From Eutreptiella sp. 'Long Island Sound 2002' (lineage: Eukaryota; Euglenozoa; Euglenophyceae; Eutreptiales; Eutreptiaceae): a stretch of 64,000 nt of DNA. The notes beneath the pieces are model-generated. The model made no database searches. It worked only from the letters and a program-made list of their open reading frames with translations, and was not told the DNA's origin. The translations under genes were made by a program, and so were the position numbers. This document shows, in pieces, positions 19,630 through 31,013 of the stretch. The stretch covers positions 40,586,806-40,650,805 of the forward strand of contig OZ038392.1 in the NCBI GenBank assembly GCA_964036045.1, given 5' to 3'. Each line of letters starts with the position of its first letter. Within the stretch, counting starts at the first letter, position 1.

Positions 19630-22600
19630 GTGCTAGTCCCCGCGGATGGGAACAGCTCGGACGAGGGCCTGCCGGCAAACGACTATAGCGAGTCAGATGG
19701 CAGCGCCGATGATGCCTCCTCTGACGGAGGTTGGAGCAGCGACAACAACCAAGGGCGAGACGCCACGGACGAGAACCCAACCACCTTTGCGCTACGGGTG
19801 GCGACGTTGAATGTACGCGGCTACTAGCAGAAGAAGACAGAAGTGCTGGCAACCGCCCTCCGACACAAAATGGACGTGTTGGCACTCACAGAAACCCGAT
19901 CTCGAACCTAGGGCAGAGTGGAGGGTGAAGACTACAACTTGTGGGAGTCGGGGGCGAACAGAGCGGAGGAGAAGGCCCTCCTGGTCCACACAGGAGGCCA
20001 GATCTTGGCGGAGCCGGAGGCCGTGACCGAAAATGTGTTCATCCTGACGGTGAGATACCGCGAGAAGGACCTAATCCGAGTCGGGGTGGTGTACGCCACC
20101 CCTGACACACCACAGAGAGAAGACTTGGACGGGCTCCAGGACGTGGTGCAGCAGCACCCCGGGCCCCTGGTGCTACTGGGCGATTTCAACAAAGACGCGT
20201 TGCGGCGTGGCGTACCAGGACAGGCTTAGAACGTGGGGATACACGGCTTACCCCACCGGGTGGACGTGGACGTGGAGGGGAGCGGGGGCGCATGCCCACA
20301 AAAGATCCATGATAGACTTCATCCTGGCTCTGAGTGACATGCAGGTGGCCCAGGTGCAGGTCCTCAGGCACATCCCGGTGCGGACGGACCACCGCATGGT
20401 CCCGGCGGAGGTACAGATAAAAGGCACATACCGAGCGGCCCCGATGGGAGCCCAGCTGCACCCGGCCCGACGCGACACCCGAATGTCACCGCAGAGCACT
20501 GGCAACAGTTCCGGGAAAAGCATGACCGGTGGGCACATCAAGGCATGGTCACAGGCAACCATGGTGATTCTGGTGCGGGCGGTAGGGCCCCCAGCCTGCC
20601 GCACAAGGGTGCGCAGAGGCGCAGGAGTGAGGCATGTTGATGGCGCGCAAGAGGAGATGGCAGGCACGGGCAGGGTTCCAGGAGCAGCAACACGTGTCCT
20701 GGACAGAGGGCCGCAGGACCTCTCGTCCGCCTGCGGAATGGTGCGGCGGTGTTGCGGCAACGTCTTCACCCCCATCACGACGGTCAACCAGGAGCCCCGC
20801 TAACGGGGGCGGCCATGATGCAACAATTCGCCAGACAGATGGAGAGGAAGCAAGGAAGACTGGCAAGCATGTTCCGCGACCAAGGGGCGGGGTACACCGA
20901 CCTGGACTTCCCGATGGAAGTGTGGGTCAGAGCAGTCCAGTCTCGAGAGCCACGAGCCCCGGGCAAATCAGGCATGCTGACAGCAGCAATCAAACAACTC
21001 ACGGCGATGTCCATGTTGACCCTGAGAGAGGCGGTGAGCAGGACAGGGGCTCTGGGGTACATGGGACCGGTGCTCAAGTTTGTATAGCATGTGCCCATCT
21101 GCAAATGCCCAGTGGTACGGACAGAGGAAGACACGAGGCCCATAGCAATGGAAGAGGAAATAGCGAAAATGGTAGCGATCATGATCATAGCCCAAACGGA
21201 GCAGCACGTGAGCGACAGGCAGTGGGCGTACCAGAGAGGGAGGTCGGCGGGAGATGTGGCCCGCATGCTAACGATGCTACTCGACCACACACCAGAGCAA
21301 GGCAGCAGCGTAGTTCTGTGCAAGAGAGACCGCAGCAACGCGTACGGCACAGTGGACTGGCAGGAGTCGCGCACCTCCTGCAGGAGGCAGGGGTGGACCT
21401 GCCCAAAGCACGCTGGTATCAACGATACGTCAAGTGGGCCCAAATAGTCTCAGTGACAGCAGCAGGCACAACCAGAGCCCGGCGATTCCGAGTGGGGGGC
21501 TTCCAGGGGTCGCCCCCGGGGCCCAGGGTATACCTATACCAAGAGGTACAGTACATGGAGGCAGTGGGGCCGGGGCACACCGGCATCCTGAGTGTGTGGA
21601 ACAACGGGGTGGAGCTCGCATTCGACACTCGGACGACGTAGTTGTAACGGCAGCGGCAGAAGAGGCGCTAGTGGCGATGCTCAGCCAGCAAGACGCAGTG
21701 GTGCCGAAGTTCAGAGTACAGCATGTCCCGTCTAAAGAGGAGTACCTGTACATCATGTGGAACAGCCGGGCAGGGGCCACGAAGGCCATTCGGCACGCAT
21801 AATACGGCAAGGCCCAAAGATTGGACAAACGCCGCGGCATCTGGGTGCTGGGTAGCCAGGTCCTCCGCAAGGCGGCCGGGACAGGGCTGAGGCGCCGGGT
21901 CCAGTGAGCAGTGGCGGAGTGGGCGACAGCAACCATCCACCTAGCGGCGATCCAGGGCGTAGCGCGGGTGTTCACAGAGCAAGTGCTGGCGCAGGTGGTA
22001 GCCAGGACGCGGGGAGCATTGCCGTTGGAACCGGATGTGTACTGTCTAGCCGCCCCCATGGGGAGAGTGTGGAGGAGGAAGATCCAGGTGCACTTCAAGC
22101 TGGACTCCAGCACACTCTGGCGGATCCTGTGGCTCCCATTCCAAGTACAGCATCCACGGACAACGATGTACAGGGTTGCAGTGCAACAACAGCTGCGGGT
22201 CATGAACACGACCCGACAAGCACTGTCGGTGTGGTCCATAGCTCGGTGGTACCAACACGGGGCCGCGGCAACCTAAAGCGTGCTGCGGAGAGCGCTCAGC
22301 GAAATCGGCTGGGAGATAGTAGACATGACGGCAGAACTCCACCAGACCGACGCTTCAGCACCCATGGGACACGTGGGCCAACATAGTCCCGCGAGCGGTA
22401 TACACGGACGCGGGTGCCCGCCGCGATCCAGACAAAGAGAGAGGGTGCGGTGTGGGTGTGGTGATCCGTGTCAGCGACAAGTGGTGGGGGGCAGCGGTAC
22501 CCGTGGAGACATGGATAGATAACAGCACAGCCGAGCTGCTTGGTGTGGTGCTGGGGCGGTATGTGGTAGAGTGCCTCCGAGACTTAGGGGCGCAGTCGAT

Positions 22601-23345
22601 CGAGTAGACGCGCAAGCGGCAGCGGCGTTAGCGGAGAAACCGCCGGAACAGCAAAAGCATCCCTTGCGGAGGGCACTACAGTGGTTGGTCAGCGGGGCCG
22701 CAGCAGCGCACTGGTGGGTGAAATCCCACCAAGAGGTGTCAGCGCTAACAAGCCACGGCGACGTCCGGAAGATGGGCAACATCCTGGCGGACGCGCACGC
22801 CACGGAAGCGGTCAATAGGAATGCCAACGGGCAGCGGTTGGCGGTGCCACTGCCGCTGTCGGCAACGTACGGAGCGCGTCCCACGGCGCAGGGCTCACCA
22901 GACATGAAGTGGCACATTCACGCACCGAGCAAATGGAGACCGCCGCGGGCCCTCCATCCCCGAATGGAACAGCTCCTCCATGAGTCCCCGGAGACGGGAA
23001 TATTGCTCGTGCCGCTACACCTGGGAATGTGGCACCCACATCTAGAGGCATGCCCTCGTTGCGAAAGACACGAAGAGGTCACAACGCGGTACCGATGTCC
23101 GTGCCACAGGGCCAAATGGCGGAGAGTGCTGCAGGCGGTGAGTCTGCCATGGAGACTACATGGGGGGATGACACTGCGCATCATCAGCGGGGTCCCCCGG
23201 TCACGCACGTGCATAGCCGAGGAAGGAGAGGGCACGCACGACTGGGCAGCAGTCCCAGCGGACCATGTGCATGTGCCGGCGGCATTGCAAGCGATGGAGT
23301 TCCGCCAGTGGGCCTCCATAGTTCAGTTCTTCGCCACCGATAAGT
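19630..23345 (+). pseudogene. LINE ORF2: endonuclease, RT, RNase H; multiply broken
   Basis: This is a non-LTR retrotransposon polyprotein for target-primed reverse transcription. AP-endonuclease motifs appear in order: ATLNVRGY near 19,800, VLALTETRS near 19,880, LVLLGDFN near 20,170, MIDFILA near 20,310 and RTDHRMV at 20,381-20,400. RT motifs follow: TRPIAMEEEIAKM near 21,130, CKRDRSNAYGTV (motif A Asp) near 21,325, GGFQGSPPGP near 21,505, and HSDDVVVTA (motif C, usually [FY]xDD) at 21,626-21,650. RNase H follows with VYTDAG at 22,398, STAELLGVVLG near 22,525, and HWWVKSHQ with NILADAHA near 22,710-22,800. A terminal CPRCERH...CPCH cluster lies near 23,060-23,110. At least four nonsense codons (TAG 19,825; TAG near 19,909; TAG near 21,086; TGA near 21,906) and several frameshifts make it dead. 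RNase H downstream of RT is typical of I/R1/Tad/Loa-like LINE clades. Confidence 0.85.
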
Positions 23346-23574
23346 GAGCACGTCAATGGCCAGGTGGGAACGCCGGGCGTGCAGAGCGGAGGACCAGTGG
23401 TCCAGGTACACGGTGCACAGCGCGGGCGGATGCAAAGATGAAGCGCGGGGACGAGCGCGAAAAGTACTGACGGTACGCTGCGCATTCCCATGCCTTGGGT
23501 CGGGCGCGCACAGACAGACCGGCGCCAGAGACCACGGGCCGGGTGCTAGCCAAAACCAAAACCAAAACCTCCTG
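23346..23574 (+). mobile_element. LINE 3' UTR ending in (CCAAAA)3CC
   Basis: It follows the last stop (FFATDK, then TGA). The end CGGGTGCTAG-(CCAAAA)3-CC is shared with the tail at 4893-5005 on the other strand, which defines the 3' terminus. Beyond it is a C-rich tract (CCCCCCCCCCCC near 23,581). Confidence 0.8.
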
Positions 23575-24220
23575 CCCAACCCCCCCCCCCCTCGGGCGCT
23601 TGAGGGAGTACGTGATGCGGTGCGTGTGCGGAGCAACTATTACGTCCGCTGGGAACAACCCGCCAGGAGTGCAAAGAGCAAAGTGGAAAGTGGGAAAAGT
23701 GGGAAAGAATCATACAGTCATTCCCAGGACAACCACCTCCAAAGGTGACGAGGGTTGAGGCCCGAGCACAGTTACATTTGCTGAAAAGCACGTCAGACGC
23801 GGATGTGGAGTCTTGAGCAGAACATTATTGTGAGCTTTCCACATGACTCCACCCCCCGCCCCCTTACAACCAGCTAAGAAACATGTCTTCTTGCGCTCTT
23901 GATCACAACAATTGCGGTGAGAAAAACGCCGGTGGGACCTCATCGTTTGTCATCAAGAACAGAAACAGAAGCGTTACCAAGCCGCAGACCAAAAAGACTT
24001 GGGCGGGCGTAGTGGCATGGCCACGTGCTGCATAATGCCCAGAAACCCCAGTTTGGCGGACTTTGACCGAACACACAAGGGGGCTTGTCTGGAAGGGCAG
24101 TATAAAGACGTTGGTAATCTGGTGGTGCTGAAGACGCCACGGGACGAGCCAGGCTTATTGGCGAGGGGGACGGGCGTCTTCCAGAACCCCAAAACGTGCG
24201 TGGGGGAGTCGTCTAGAAAG
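23575..24220. other. No supported gene
   Basis: A short AAGTGGGAAA-type repeat lies at about 23,680-23,710. Nothing else is recognisable on either strand. Confidence 0.5.
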
Positions 24221-24466
24221 GGGCTCTCGTGACAGAGCCCAACTAAAAAGGCAGTCTCACACTTTCAGCAGGCCGTAACTCACCGGTTTGCGAGAATGCT
24301 GCGTCCGACGCAAACGTAACCCACGGGCATGTCCAGATGCAGCGTTGCTGCTGTAGGGCATGCCACAGGGGACCGTTACCGGTGTGCAGGAGAGAGCTTT
24401 CTGGCAGCCTGAGACCCGGCCAGAGGAGGATCACAGATCGTTGAACCAGTCTCTGGCCGGTGAAAC
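24221..24466. repeat. Dispersed repeat, copy 1 (hairpin at its edge)
   Basis: Nearly identical to 30,582-30,806. It starts with GGGCTCT-CGTGAC-AGAGCCC, a perfect 7-bp stem with a 6-base loop, and ends CTCTGGCCGGTGAAAC. Copy 1 carries about 20 extra bases (TGCGTCCGACGCA region) missing from copy 2. It is directly followed by two 24-bp tandem units containing GGTACAAACATGCACAATAA (24,469-24,516). Confidence 0.9.
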
Positions 24467-24629
24467 GGTGGTACAAACATGCACAATAAAGCTGGTACAA
24501 ACATGCACAATAAAGCGCACAGCACACTCCTTTGTCAGCGCCCCATGCTTGAAGTTGCTTCCGCGGATGCACGGGAAAATATGTAACTCAAAATCTTGAC
24601 CCAACGCAAGCAGCCAGTCACCCACATAC

Positions 24630-25030
24630 TTGCAGGATGAGCCTCTTGACTGGGTGAGACGGGCTCCGCCCCTGAAGCATCGGAGCGACTGGACGGCAGG
24701 TTGAAATCCCCGCTGTACCCCTCATAATCCTGCTCGTACCCCTCCCGGGACCATGCGGGCTGATTGCCTGAAAACACGTCCGCCATGCGGTAAGCTGGGG
24801 AATGCTGGGGTCTGAGGCAGTCTGTAGAAGGGCAGGTAGGTCGGGACAGGCCATCAGGCTGGGCAGTCTGGAGAAGCGCTCCCAAATGGGCTCTTTGGAA
24901 CTCCAGAACCACCGCAATATGCTGGAGCATGCGGTGCGTTGCAGTGTGGTCCTGGACCCTGACACCGGCGGCGTAAAAAGAGAAGGGGTTTTCAGGTGTT
25001 TGTTGGAAGGTTTGCTCTCCCCGTTCGGTT
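24630..25030 (-). CDS. Putative internal exon, product unknown
   Basis: Both splice sites look strong: an acceptor, TTCTGCTCCTGTTCTCAG, at 25,031-25,048 and a donor, CTGCAA|GTATGTG, at 24,629. One frame stays open throughout and reads like protein (FYAAGVRVQDHTATHRMLQ, HIAVVLEFQRAHLGALLQ, then an acidic EGYEQDYEGYSGDFNLPSSR). The middle is probably helical and the C-terminal part disordered. A second frame is also open, so the reading frame is not certain. No family is recognised. It may belong with the exon at 28,200-28,555 on the same strand. Confidence 0.45.
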
Positions 25031-28000
25031 CTGAGAACAGGAGCAGAAGCTTGCCATGGTGAGCAGTGGGACAGACATCCAGCTCTTGTCCACAACACTG
25101 CAAACCCCCCCCCCCCGCACCCCTCTCCTCCCACATACACACTTCCCCACAACCACACACATTCTGGAGGCACGCCTCGACAAAACATAACCAATTGCAT
25201 TAAACAGGAATAAGCAACGGGCAAACCTACTGGTTCAACCCCCTTCCCCTCCAGGCCTCAAACCTACACACGTCGAGCAGTTTTTCGCCTACACATCGCC
25301 TGACAACAACATTACGGCTCGTTGGGTGCTTCATGACATTGGCTTATGCGTCTGCCAGAGTTTGCCATTGTTTTTTTTTTTTTGGTGGTGAGTGGTGTTT
25401 AAAACCCGAGTTTTCAGACCCCTTTCGGACTGAAAATGGTGCCAAACATGCCAAAATGGCAACAAAATAAAGGTTGTTGTGCTGCTCTCGGATCACATCC
25501 AGTTCAAACCAGGCCATCCCCTTCTCCCTCACCATACCACTCGGAACCGCCGTGCAGCAACCACAAAACACTATCGCGTAACCACGTTACTGAACCTGGC
25601 ACCCGGTCCATCAATAGCCACCGCCGTGAAGGGTAGACAGCGGTCCCTGTCAATCACCAACCCCCACAGCAGATGCCCAAGGATTACTCTGCTGCTGTAT
25701 CGAATGCCAACAAGCACGAGCATAAACATGGAATCATTCAGCCCAAGTCTGCTCTTGTGTGAGCACAACCAAGACCGAATCGCTGGATCTGAGGTTGCCC
25801 TTGCCCTTGCAGCCATCTCCCCCCACCAAAACTGGATGTGGGCTGTCTGTACAATCCACCCATCAACAGACAGACAACAGCGATCCAGCAGGTTCCCGGT
25901 TGAAGCAGTCCCGCGGAAGAGTGAGAGTAGGAGCAATGCACAGCGCATTTGATGCCATTGTCATCAACAGAGCACACCGCTGTTGAATGCGGCAGTGTGC
26001 AGCACTGCCAGATCCGAGGGGCTGAGATGCAGCACGTTCAACACCTCGGGGGAGTACCCGCGGAATGGAGTGACGCATCGAAGCTGAGGGACTGTAAAGA
26101 GGCACCAAAAATGCGCTTGCATCAGTCTCCCACATGTGCATCAAGCATGCACAGCGTCGCCCAGCAGGGCTATCTGGCACCTGTCTCAAGTTTTCAAGAC
26201 CAGTCCCCTCTTCCCCCCCCCAACAAAAAAATTTGTGCTTCGGAGGGGGGGGGGGGGTTGCCATAAAAGCTGAGGAAGTGCGCTAGTTGGTACTTCCGGG
26301 TGTGCATCATGGGGGGTCGCTGTTGCAATGCCAGATCCCCAACAGGATTGTGGTTGCAGGGCCCCTAGGGAGGAGTGGGATGGGGTGGGCTAAGGTGGGT
26401 AAAAGCTGAGTATGTTTGCCAGTTGGTCCTTCTGGGTGTATGCAATTGGTTTGAGTTTTTTTTGAAATCAATTATTTACATTGCTTGTTTCAAACTGGCC
26501 CAACTACTTATGCTAGGTGAGAGTGAGACATTTGTCCCTATGCTCACAGGTGCTTCTTCTGCCCCTTGGCCTCCCTTGCCAGCACGAGCATGCTTAATGA
26601 TAGGGGGAAATCCTTCAAAAACAAAGGCCCTGTCAGTGCAACCCCCCCCCCCCCCCGCACACAAGGCAATCCCCGCAACACCCCCCCCCCCACCATGAAA
26701 AGGAGCTATGACCCCGTTAGCCTGCTTCAGTAGATCCTTTGCAGAGCACACAGGGCTGTGTCCTCTACATTTCGTTGCTGTGGGCACTGCACAAACAAAA
26801 AAAAAGGCAAATGGCAAAATGCCTGGACATGCTGCGCACCACTGATGGGTACCCCCTGTAACCCCCTGGCCTTGTGTTACATATCCCACATCACTAGTTG
26901 TGAGCACCCTCCAAACTTCAGTGTCTGTGAAAGACTCTGTGTGCATGACACAGCTCCATGCGATGGGGGGGGCACCAGCAAGGAGCGTAAGCCTGGGAGC
27001 CAACAGGAAAGGCCAAGGAGATCAATGCAAGGAGGCAGAGATGGGCAAAATGGGAGGTTTGCCGCATCCGCCACCACTGGCAGCCGGAACCATGGGTCCC
27101 CAAGTCAAGTGAGCTACGCTAGTCAGAGTTTTGGTTTGCCAACCCAGCCCTGCCCTGCCCTGCCCTGCAGCAACACAAGAAGGCAGGAAAAACGGCTTCT
27201 GCTGCCCCCGTTGGGGTTTTGCTGTCCCCGTTGACGGGAACAATATGGCGCTGACGGCCAAGCCCGGGGGCAAGTAGTGCAACACGGTTGTGGGGAGAAA
27301 AGAGGGGCGGGGGCGGGCGAGCCGTTGGTCAGCAGTGTGCACAAAATATCATCAGCGGCCAACAACGCAAGCAAACACTTTCCCCCTGTACACACATTAG
27401 TGCACCCTCCCTCCCCCCGCCCCAAGTCCTCAGGTTCTGCAAGAAAATTCGGTTTTGGTTACTAACCCAGCCCTCGACCCAGCCCTTACCTGCCCTGCCG
27501 TGCAGCAATACCAGAAAAGCGGAAAGATTGGCTGTTGTTGCCCCCGTTGGGTAAAAAATTGTTGTTTGTGTGCTTACCCCCCTCCGCCCCCCTGCCCCCA
27601 TGCCCCATCAAGCAGCCAGAACAGCCATGGTGGCAATGGAGTGGTGTAGCTGGCGGCTTCTTGCCCGGAGGTCCAGCTGCCCCAAACCGAGATGGAGCTC
27701 GTGGGCGCCTCCGAAGGCAACCATCGCTGCTATGCCCATCCTCCAGAAGCAGTGCGAAGCTCAGCCCTCGTACGCAGACCCGCGCAAAGAGCTCCCTAAC
27801 AATGGGGGGTCCTCGCCTAGCCTGAAAGAGGCGCGTCAGGTCACGCTAGAGCTGGTTGAAAGAGGGCTGGGTCCGGTAGGGTCGGTGGAAGTACAGCTGG
27901 TCACCTGGGATGCGTGTGCTGACCTGCTTTTTTGGGTGCTGGGGTTCCGCCCCCCCCCCCAAACACCATGGCCTCGTGCCAAACCCCCCCGCCCTCCTGC

Positions 28001-28199
28001 CCTCGCGGTGGCCCTGGCGCCCGCTTCGAGAGCGCAAAATGCCAACACTTTGACCCAAAACATTTTCATCGACCAACATTAGAGACCTTCACAGTACTCA
28101 GTACAAAACAGCCTCTTCCTGAGAGAGTGTGAGAGCCCCAATGCTACTATCCTCAACAACAATGCCGCCTCCCAACTCCCATCCCTCTGACAGAGACAC
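25031..28199. other. Intron-like or intergenic DNA with simple repeats
   Basis: Poly-G/C runs lie near 25,107, 26,215, 26,246, 26,641, 26,682 and 27,951. A ~110-bp segment rich in CCCTGCCCTGC followed by TTGCCCCCGTTGG-type words occurs at about 27,128-27,240 and again diverged at 27,452-27,560. Coding-looking but unassigned frames exist at about 25,571-25,948 (-) and 27,715-27,920 (+). Neither has convincing splice sites or a recognisable domain. Confidence 0.4.
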
Positions 28200-28555
28200 C
28201 TGCATCCAGAATGAGGTACAGGTTTTCAATAGAAGTTGCAGTGGACATAGTCAGTAGACATCCCACGAGGCTGTTGGCCTCATCATCTGTCAGCTGCATC
28301 AGCTCATAGTACCCTCGGGAGCTTGATGCATTGGAATCGATCGGGGCCACGAACGGTGGGGGCCGCGGGTTGTTCATTGCGGCAGTTCCAGCGCGGCTGC
28401 TTGCGCCGCTCCCGCCGTTGCTGGCGCTGCTGGATGAGCTGCTGGAGCTGCTGGACGAGACCTGGTTCCCTTTGTTTCGCGGGGTGGTCTTGGTGAGACG
28501 CCGACCGTTTCTGCGAGCGCTGCTGTATGCCGCAGCCTGCGCAACACATTGGACG
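28200..28555 (-). CDS. Putative exon, poly-Ser linker plus unknown domain
   Basis: The minus-strand frame is open from an acceptor, ATTCTTGACAG, at 28,556 to a donor, GATGCAG|GTGTCTC, at 28,199. It reads a basic start (SSARRNGRRLTKTTPRNKGN), a Ser-rich tract of about ten serines, a Gly/Ser/Pro linker (NNPRPPPFVAPIDSN), then a helical stretch (YYELMQLTDDEANSLVGCLL, ATSIENLYLILDA). A low-complexity linker before a folded segment is typical of eukaryotic regulatory proteins. I do not recognise the domain. Confidence 0.45.
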
Positions 28556-28955
28556 CTGTCAAGAATTTAGCTCTTGTATGGTTACAACCATAGAATAAAA
28601 TTGGATGCCACCCCCCCCCCACCCCCCGGGCCAGTCACTACCCTCCCTCTCCCACCTTCACGTGACAATCCTGTCCCATCTGACGAGGACAAAAATTTCG
28701 ACCTGATATCACTCTGGCCACAACGCCCCCAATGCCCCCATTTGATCAGAACCCATCAGTTCGAATGGGGGCGACAGCAGTGTCCCGTAATGGCTGAGTA
28801 AATGTAGTAAATGTGCCAGTTGGAACTTCCGGGTGTACACAGTAGCAGCAGACGGCAGCAGGAAAGGAGGAATCACACACCTGGACATCCCTGGAATAGC
28901 AATCAAACCCGTGAATGTCGAGGACCAAAATCCGCCATTCAGAACTGATCACGCG
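28556..28955. other. No supported gene
   Basis: Intronic or intergenic DNA with a poly-C run near 28,611. No motif recognised. Confidence 0.4.
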
Positions 28956-29430
28956 GTTTCTCCCAAGAGGTCCAAAAAACCCTCGTCTGGGAACCAGGGA
29001 GGGGGTTTCTACTCAGAGGACAGAAATCCCCAGCTCGAAAACCGCACCTATTATGTACCAACTCCCCATCTGGGGAAAATAATGACTGCTGGTGACCCCC
29101 CTTCAGACCCCCCTGTTTGGTTCCCTGGTGGGGGATTTTTGTCCCCAGGGTGGACCCCCCGCTCCCCGCTCCCCGAACAGGGGAAAGTTGTCCCCTGGGA
29201 GAAACCCCCTGCCCAGTTCCCGAATAGGGGATTCCCGGTATTGTTGAGGAAAAGAATCCCCCACTCGGGAACTGAGACAACTCGGGGAATGGAACCCAGG
29301 TTGTCAAAACGACTGTTGGGAGAAATCCCCTCCCTGATTCCCGAATGGGGATTTCCGTCCTTGATGACAAAAATTCCCGCTCAGGAAGCGGGGAGGGGGG
29401 TTTCTCCCAGAGGACATATTTCCACCAACC
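28956..29430. repeat. Quasi-palindromic GGGAAxxTTCCC-rich repeat block
   Basis: Many near-copies of CTCCCAGAGGACAAAAATTCCC and GGGAACTGGGGAGGGGGTTT occur in both orientations at irregular 50-95-bp spacing. As a result both strands are open over long stretches. The long plus-strand frame here (from 28,833) is best read as a by-product of this structure. Confidence 0.6.
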
Positions 29431-30581
29431 TGGAACCAGCCTCATTGACAGCGAGGGCACTCGTCACCCCACAACCAGTGCTGGAGTCAGCAAACCCAGC
29501 ATGGACTCGGAGTGTGCATCTGGATGCACCTGGTCAACGGCACGGGCACTAGCCCGTCTCTGCGACAGCCGACCCCGGAGTAGTCAAACAGGACAAGTCA
29601 TCCGTTGACACAACCAAAACACGTTCGGACCCACAAAGGGTCGGAATGTACAATGGCGAGAGGCCAATAGGTGCCAAAGGCAAGCAAACCAACACCATGG
29701 CCTCGCACCAAACCCCTCCCAACCCACGCTCGCAGTCAGGTTCACAGCAAACCGCTCCACATGAATCTCCCACATGAATCCACGTGCCATTCCGAGCCGT
29801 GTGCACCTGTGAGGATGGCCGCCATGCCTCCATGCCGTGACCTACCAGCACCAGAATCGTGGCGATCAAACGTGCCGACACGCCAGCAAAGAAAACTGGC
29901 TAGACATCACAGGCGATACCGTGCTCCATGCATGTGTGCGGCACATCTTGATGCAAAGATGCAGAAACACTGCAGATACGGGACAGGAGGTGCACGGGGC
30001 GGGGGGCTGAGGTACATTCGTGCGCGTGCGCCCTCAAACGCCACAACCGGTTCGGCCCATCAGAGTAACCAGATGTGGAGCGACCATTCGGCAGAACTTG
30101 TCCGTCCACAAACCATTGTTGGGGAACCATCGAGGTGCTCAGGCAGCATGGACTAGAGCGACGGGTTCCTGACATCTTGCCAGTTGGCCACTCGCTGTGG
30201 GGTGTGCTGCCCCTGCTAAGTGTTTCTCACAACACCTCAATTTAAAACAAAGGTGCACACCTGTGATGCCAAAATGGATGGCGGCGAACTGGCTTCTTTG
30301 CCGGAGGCGGGGGCTGGCATGCTGAACAGCTTCTTAAAAAACTCCAAGATCAAATTCTGCGCCTTCAATGAAACCTGAGGCGAGAAGCGGGCTTTGAAAA
30401 CGGCGTTGTCGAGCTCTAGTTGCCTGTCCTACCTGTTGCTGAAGCACGGCCGAAATCAGGGGCAAAGACAGTAAGACGGGATACCCTGAATAACACCGTG
30501 CTTATGCGCGCCCAGAGGCAGGCGGTTGTACGGTTGTAGAGGCTGTCTTACAGCTAAATTGGCTTACAAAACGCGTTGGAA
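29431..30581. other. No supported gene
   Basis: No repeats of note and no domain-bearing frames. Open frames are short and lack recognisable motifs. Confidence 0.45.
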
Positions 30582-30806
30582 GGGCTCTCGTGACAGAGCC
30601 CAACTAAAAAGGCAGTCTCACACTTTCAGCAGGCCGAAACTCACCGGTTTGCGACATAACCCTCGGGCATGTCCAGATGCAGCGTTGCTGCTGTAGGGCA
30701 TGCCACAGGGGACCGTTACCGGTGTGCAGGAGAGAGCTTTCTGGCAGCCTGAGACCCGGCCAGAGGAGGATCACAGATCGTTGAACCAGTCTCTGGCCGG
30801 TGAAAC
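30582..30806. repeat. Dispersed repeat, copy 2
   Basis: The same sequence as 24,221-24,466, in the same orientation and with the same boundary hairpin GGGCTCT/AGAGCCC. It lacks about 20 internal bases. The flanks differ completely (left CGTTGGA; right ATCCAGC), so both edges of the repeat are defined. Confidence 0.9.
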
Positions 30807-31013
30807 ATCCAGCATAATGACTAGCGCATGGTGTGCATTGGTGTGTTCGTTGGGGGGGGGGGGGGGCACAATCTCTGCCATCTGATTTTTCATTCTGAAC
30901 CACAACTGTAACAAATGGAGGCGGTTGTGCTATTTGCAGGCAGACGAAGATGCGAGCAAGCACCTTGCCAATGCAACTATGGAACACGCACCACAAAAGA
31001 GTCACAAGAGGGG
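30807..31013. other. Spacer with a poly-G tract
   Basis: It holds a run of 14 G near 30,851 and the region just downstream of the WW/U-box gene. No polyadenylation signal is assigned with confidence. Confidence 0.4.

Noticed and set aside
28833-29552. A 239-codon plus-strand gene
   Set aside because: It lies over the quasi-palindromic block, where the minus strand is open as well. Composition is low-complexity and no domain is seen.
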